This document shows positions 63,070 through 64,000 of a stretch of DNA of 64,000 nucleotides, one piece after another. The position numbers were made by a program, and so were the translations under genes. Within the stretch, counting starts at the first letter, position 1. Each line of letters opens with the position of its first letter. The notes beneath the pieces are model-generated. The model saw only the letters and a list, made by a program, of their open reading frames with translations, was not told the origin of the DNA and made no database searches. The DNA comes from Phymorhynchus buccinoides (taxonomy: Eukaryota; Mollusca; Gastropoda; Neogastropoda; Raphitomidae), in NCBI GenBank assembly GCA_017654935.2, contig CM065697.1, positions 44,578,567 through 44,642,566 of the forward strand. Direction: 5' to 3'.

Positions 63070-63096
63070 CTTGTTAATTTCTTCTCTTGATAAAGC
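63070..63096 (-). CDS. RBPJ: RBPJ exon 2 (27-base microexon, residues 68-77)
   Basis: Flanked by ATATTCAG and GTGAGT. With the two bases left from exon 1 and the first base of exon 3 it reads ELYQEKKLTR-E, giving [12 protein letters not shown] across the junction. KxLTREAM is the conserved opening of the N-terminal domain in this family. The frame is kept only when this microexon is included as phase 2/phase 2. Confidence 0.9.
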
Positions 63097-63474
63097 CTGA
63101 ATATAAAAAACAAAAAAAACAAAAAAACCAAAAACAAATTGTGAATAAACATACACAAGAAAACAGACAGCTATACACGCACACACATGTACACACACAC
63201 ACGAATACATATGCACACACAAGTACATGAACACACAAGTACACACAGTCATAAGACACAATCATTCACACACATACATGTGGACAGATGAGCCAATGTA
63301 TGGGTTTTGCATACACACACATGTACGTGAAAGCGCATTCAGATCTTTTACATGTGCAGTCACAGACTCAGACACATAAAATCACAAACACACACATTCA
63401 AATACATTGATATACACATGCACAATTGCAAATTTTCTCTTTCTCATTCTCAGTGTCACACACATACAACCGCC

Positions 63475-63479
63475 CGCCC

Positions 63480-63514
<35 letters not shown>

Positions 63515-63681
63515 CAAAAAAAAGAGAAAGATGTACACACATGCACAGGCAGAAACTCTCTCCCTCTCTCACACTTGCACACACATTTATGCGCACACAC
63601 ACATATATACACAAACACCACGCACACACATCAAACACGCACGCACACACATGCGCGCATACACACACACAGTAAACACGC

Positions 63682-63712
<31 letters not shown>

Positions 63713-63740
63713 TCAAACAGACACACATCTTACACACACT
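63475..63740. repeat. Poly-C tract and (CA)n microsatellites, intron 1
   Basis: C tract at about 63480-63512, then CA-rich DNA to 63735. Confidence 0.95.
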
Positions 63741-63797
63741 CTGTCTTACTCTCTATCTCTCACTCACTCTCTCTCTCTCTCCTCGAAAGCCACTCAC

Positions 63798-64000
63798 TCG
63801 CTGTGTGCCACGTCGTACTCGCTGGTGGGTCTCAACCCACCCAACCCCACCTGCTCAAACTCCGACAAGTGCCGGGTGGGCGGGGAAGGGGTGGGCAAAG
63901 GGCTGGGGGGAGCCTGCATGGCGTGGGGCGGGGCCATGGTCCCCGCCGCAGTGGTCCCCCCCAGACCCAGGGGGTTGCCATTGGCACCCCCCGTCGGCAT
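63798..64000 (-). CDS. RBPJ: RBPJ exon 1 (N-terminal, may be partial)
   Basis: Reads MPTGGANGNPLGLGGTTAAG, TMAPPHAMQAPPSPLPTPSP and PTRHLSEFEQVGLGGLRPTS, EYDVAHS, then GA of a split codon and donor GTGAGT. Low-complexity Gly/Pro/Ala-rich sequence like the disordered N-terminal tail of Su(H)-type proteins. The first ATG is exactly at the window end, so the frame may continue upstream. Evidence for coding is the open frame, the donor and the phase match to exon 2. Confidence 0.82.

Overview
The window is eukaryotic nuclear DNA from an invertebrate, most likely a lophotrochozoan and probably a gastropod mollusc. That reading rests on a well conserved but clearly non-vertebrate RBPJ/Su(H) protein spread over many small exons, plus dense MITE, hAT, Helitron, TTAA-element and SINE content and long CT/GA, CA and poly-G tracts. 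Species identity is inference. Nothing prokaryotic is present (no operons, no CRISPR). Most apparent long reading frames are simple-repeat artefacts.

One real gene is recognised: the minus-strand gene for RBPJ / CSL / Suppressor of Hairless, the DNA-binding effector of Notch signalling. I reconstructed 12 coding exons from about 64000 down to the stop codon at 38588, with consistent GT-AG junctions and phases. They sum to 1581 bases (526 residues plus stop). They include a 27-base microexon (63070-63096). Exon 1 begins at the window edge, so the protein may have more N-terminal sequence outside. Exons 2-5 carry the Rel-like N-terminal domain, 5-8 the beta-trefoil, 9-12 the C-terminal Ig/TIG domain.

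The most striking observation is inside this gene. The ends of at least five exons (5, 6, 8, 9, 10) are reiterated as tandem arrays of partial exon plus splice site in the adjacent intron. These arrays lie at 42528-43438, 43880-44310, 44660-44921, 46313-46798, 48420-49690 and 50500-51210, and an 85-bp tandem array sits in the 3' UTR just after the stop codon. Copies that span a donor lie downstream of the true exon, and copies that span an acceptor lie upstream, as expected for duplications crossing a splice junction. I do not know of a description of this in RBPJ.

The left 38 kb (beyond the RBPJ 3' end) has no convincing host gene. It holds LINE 3' fragments (1-690, 19003-19350, 22457-22627), a decayed Tc1/mariner element (1939-2811), three copies of a hairpin MITE, a composite 2.5-kb TIR element with an AT-rich core and GC clusters (4419-6954), a foldback family with GA/CT microsatellite in its loop, and a 631-bp MITE with palindromic subterminal repeats. 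It also has three TTAA-flanked families, a 446-bp Helitron-like element, a 2-kb 21/24-bp satellite that grew out of a MITE interior, and arrays of GA blocks. The RBPJ introns hold further copies of the same families. One 1.7-kb segment (52467-54181) has three nested insertions and a 46-bp satellite made from a MITE end. All calls come from reading the sequence; no database search was run.
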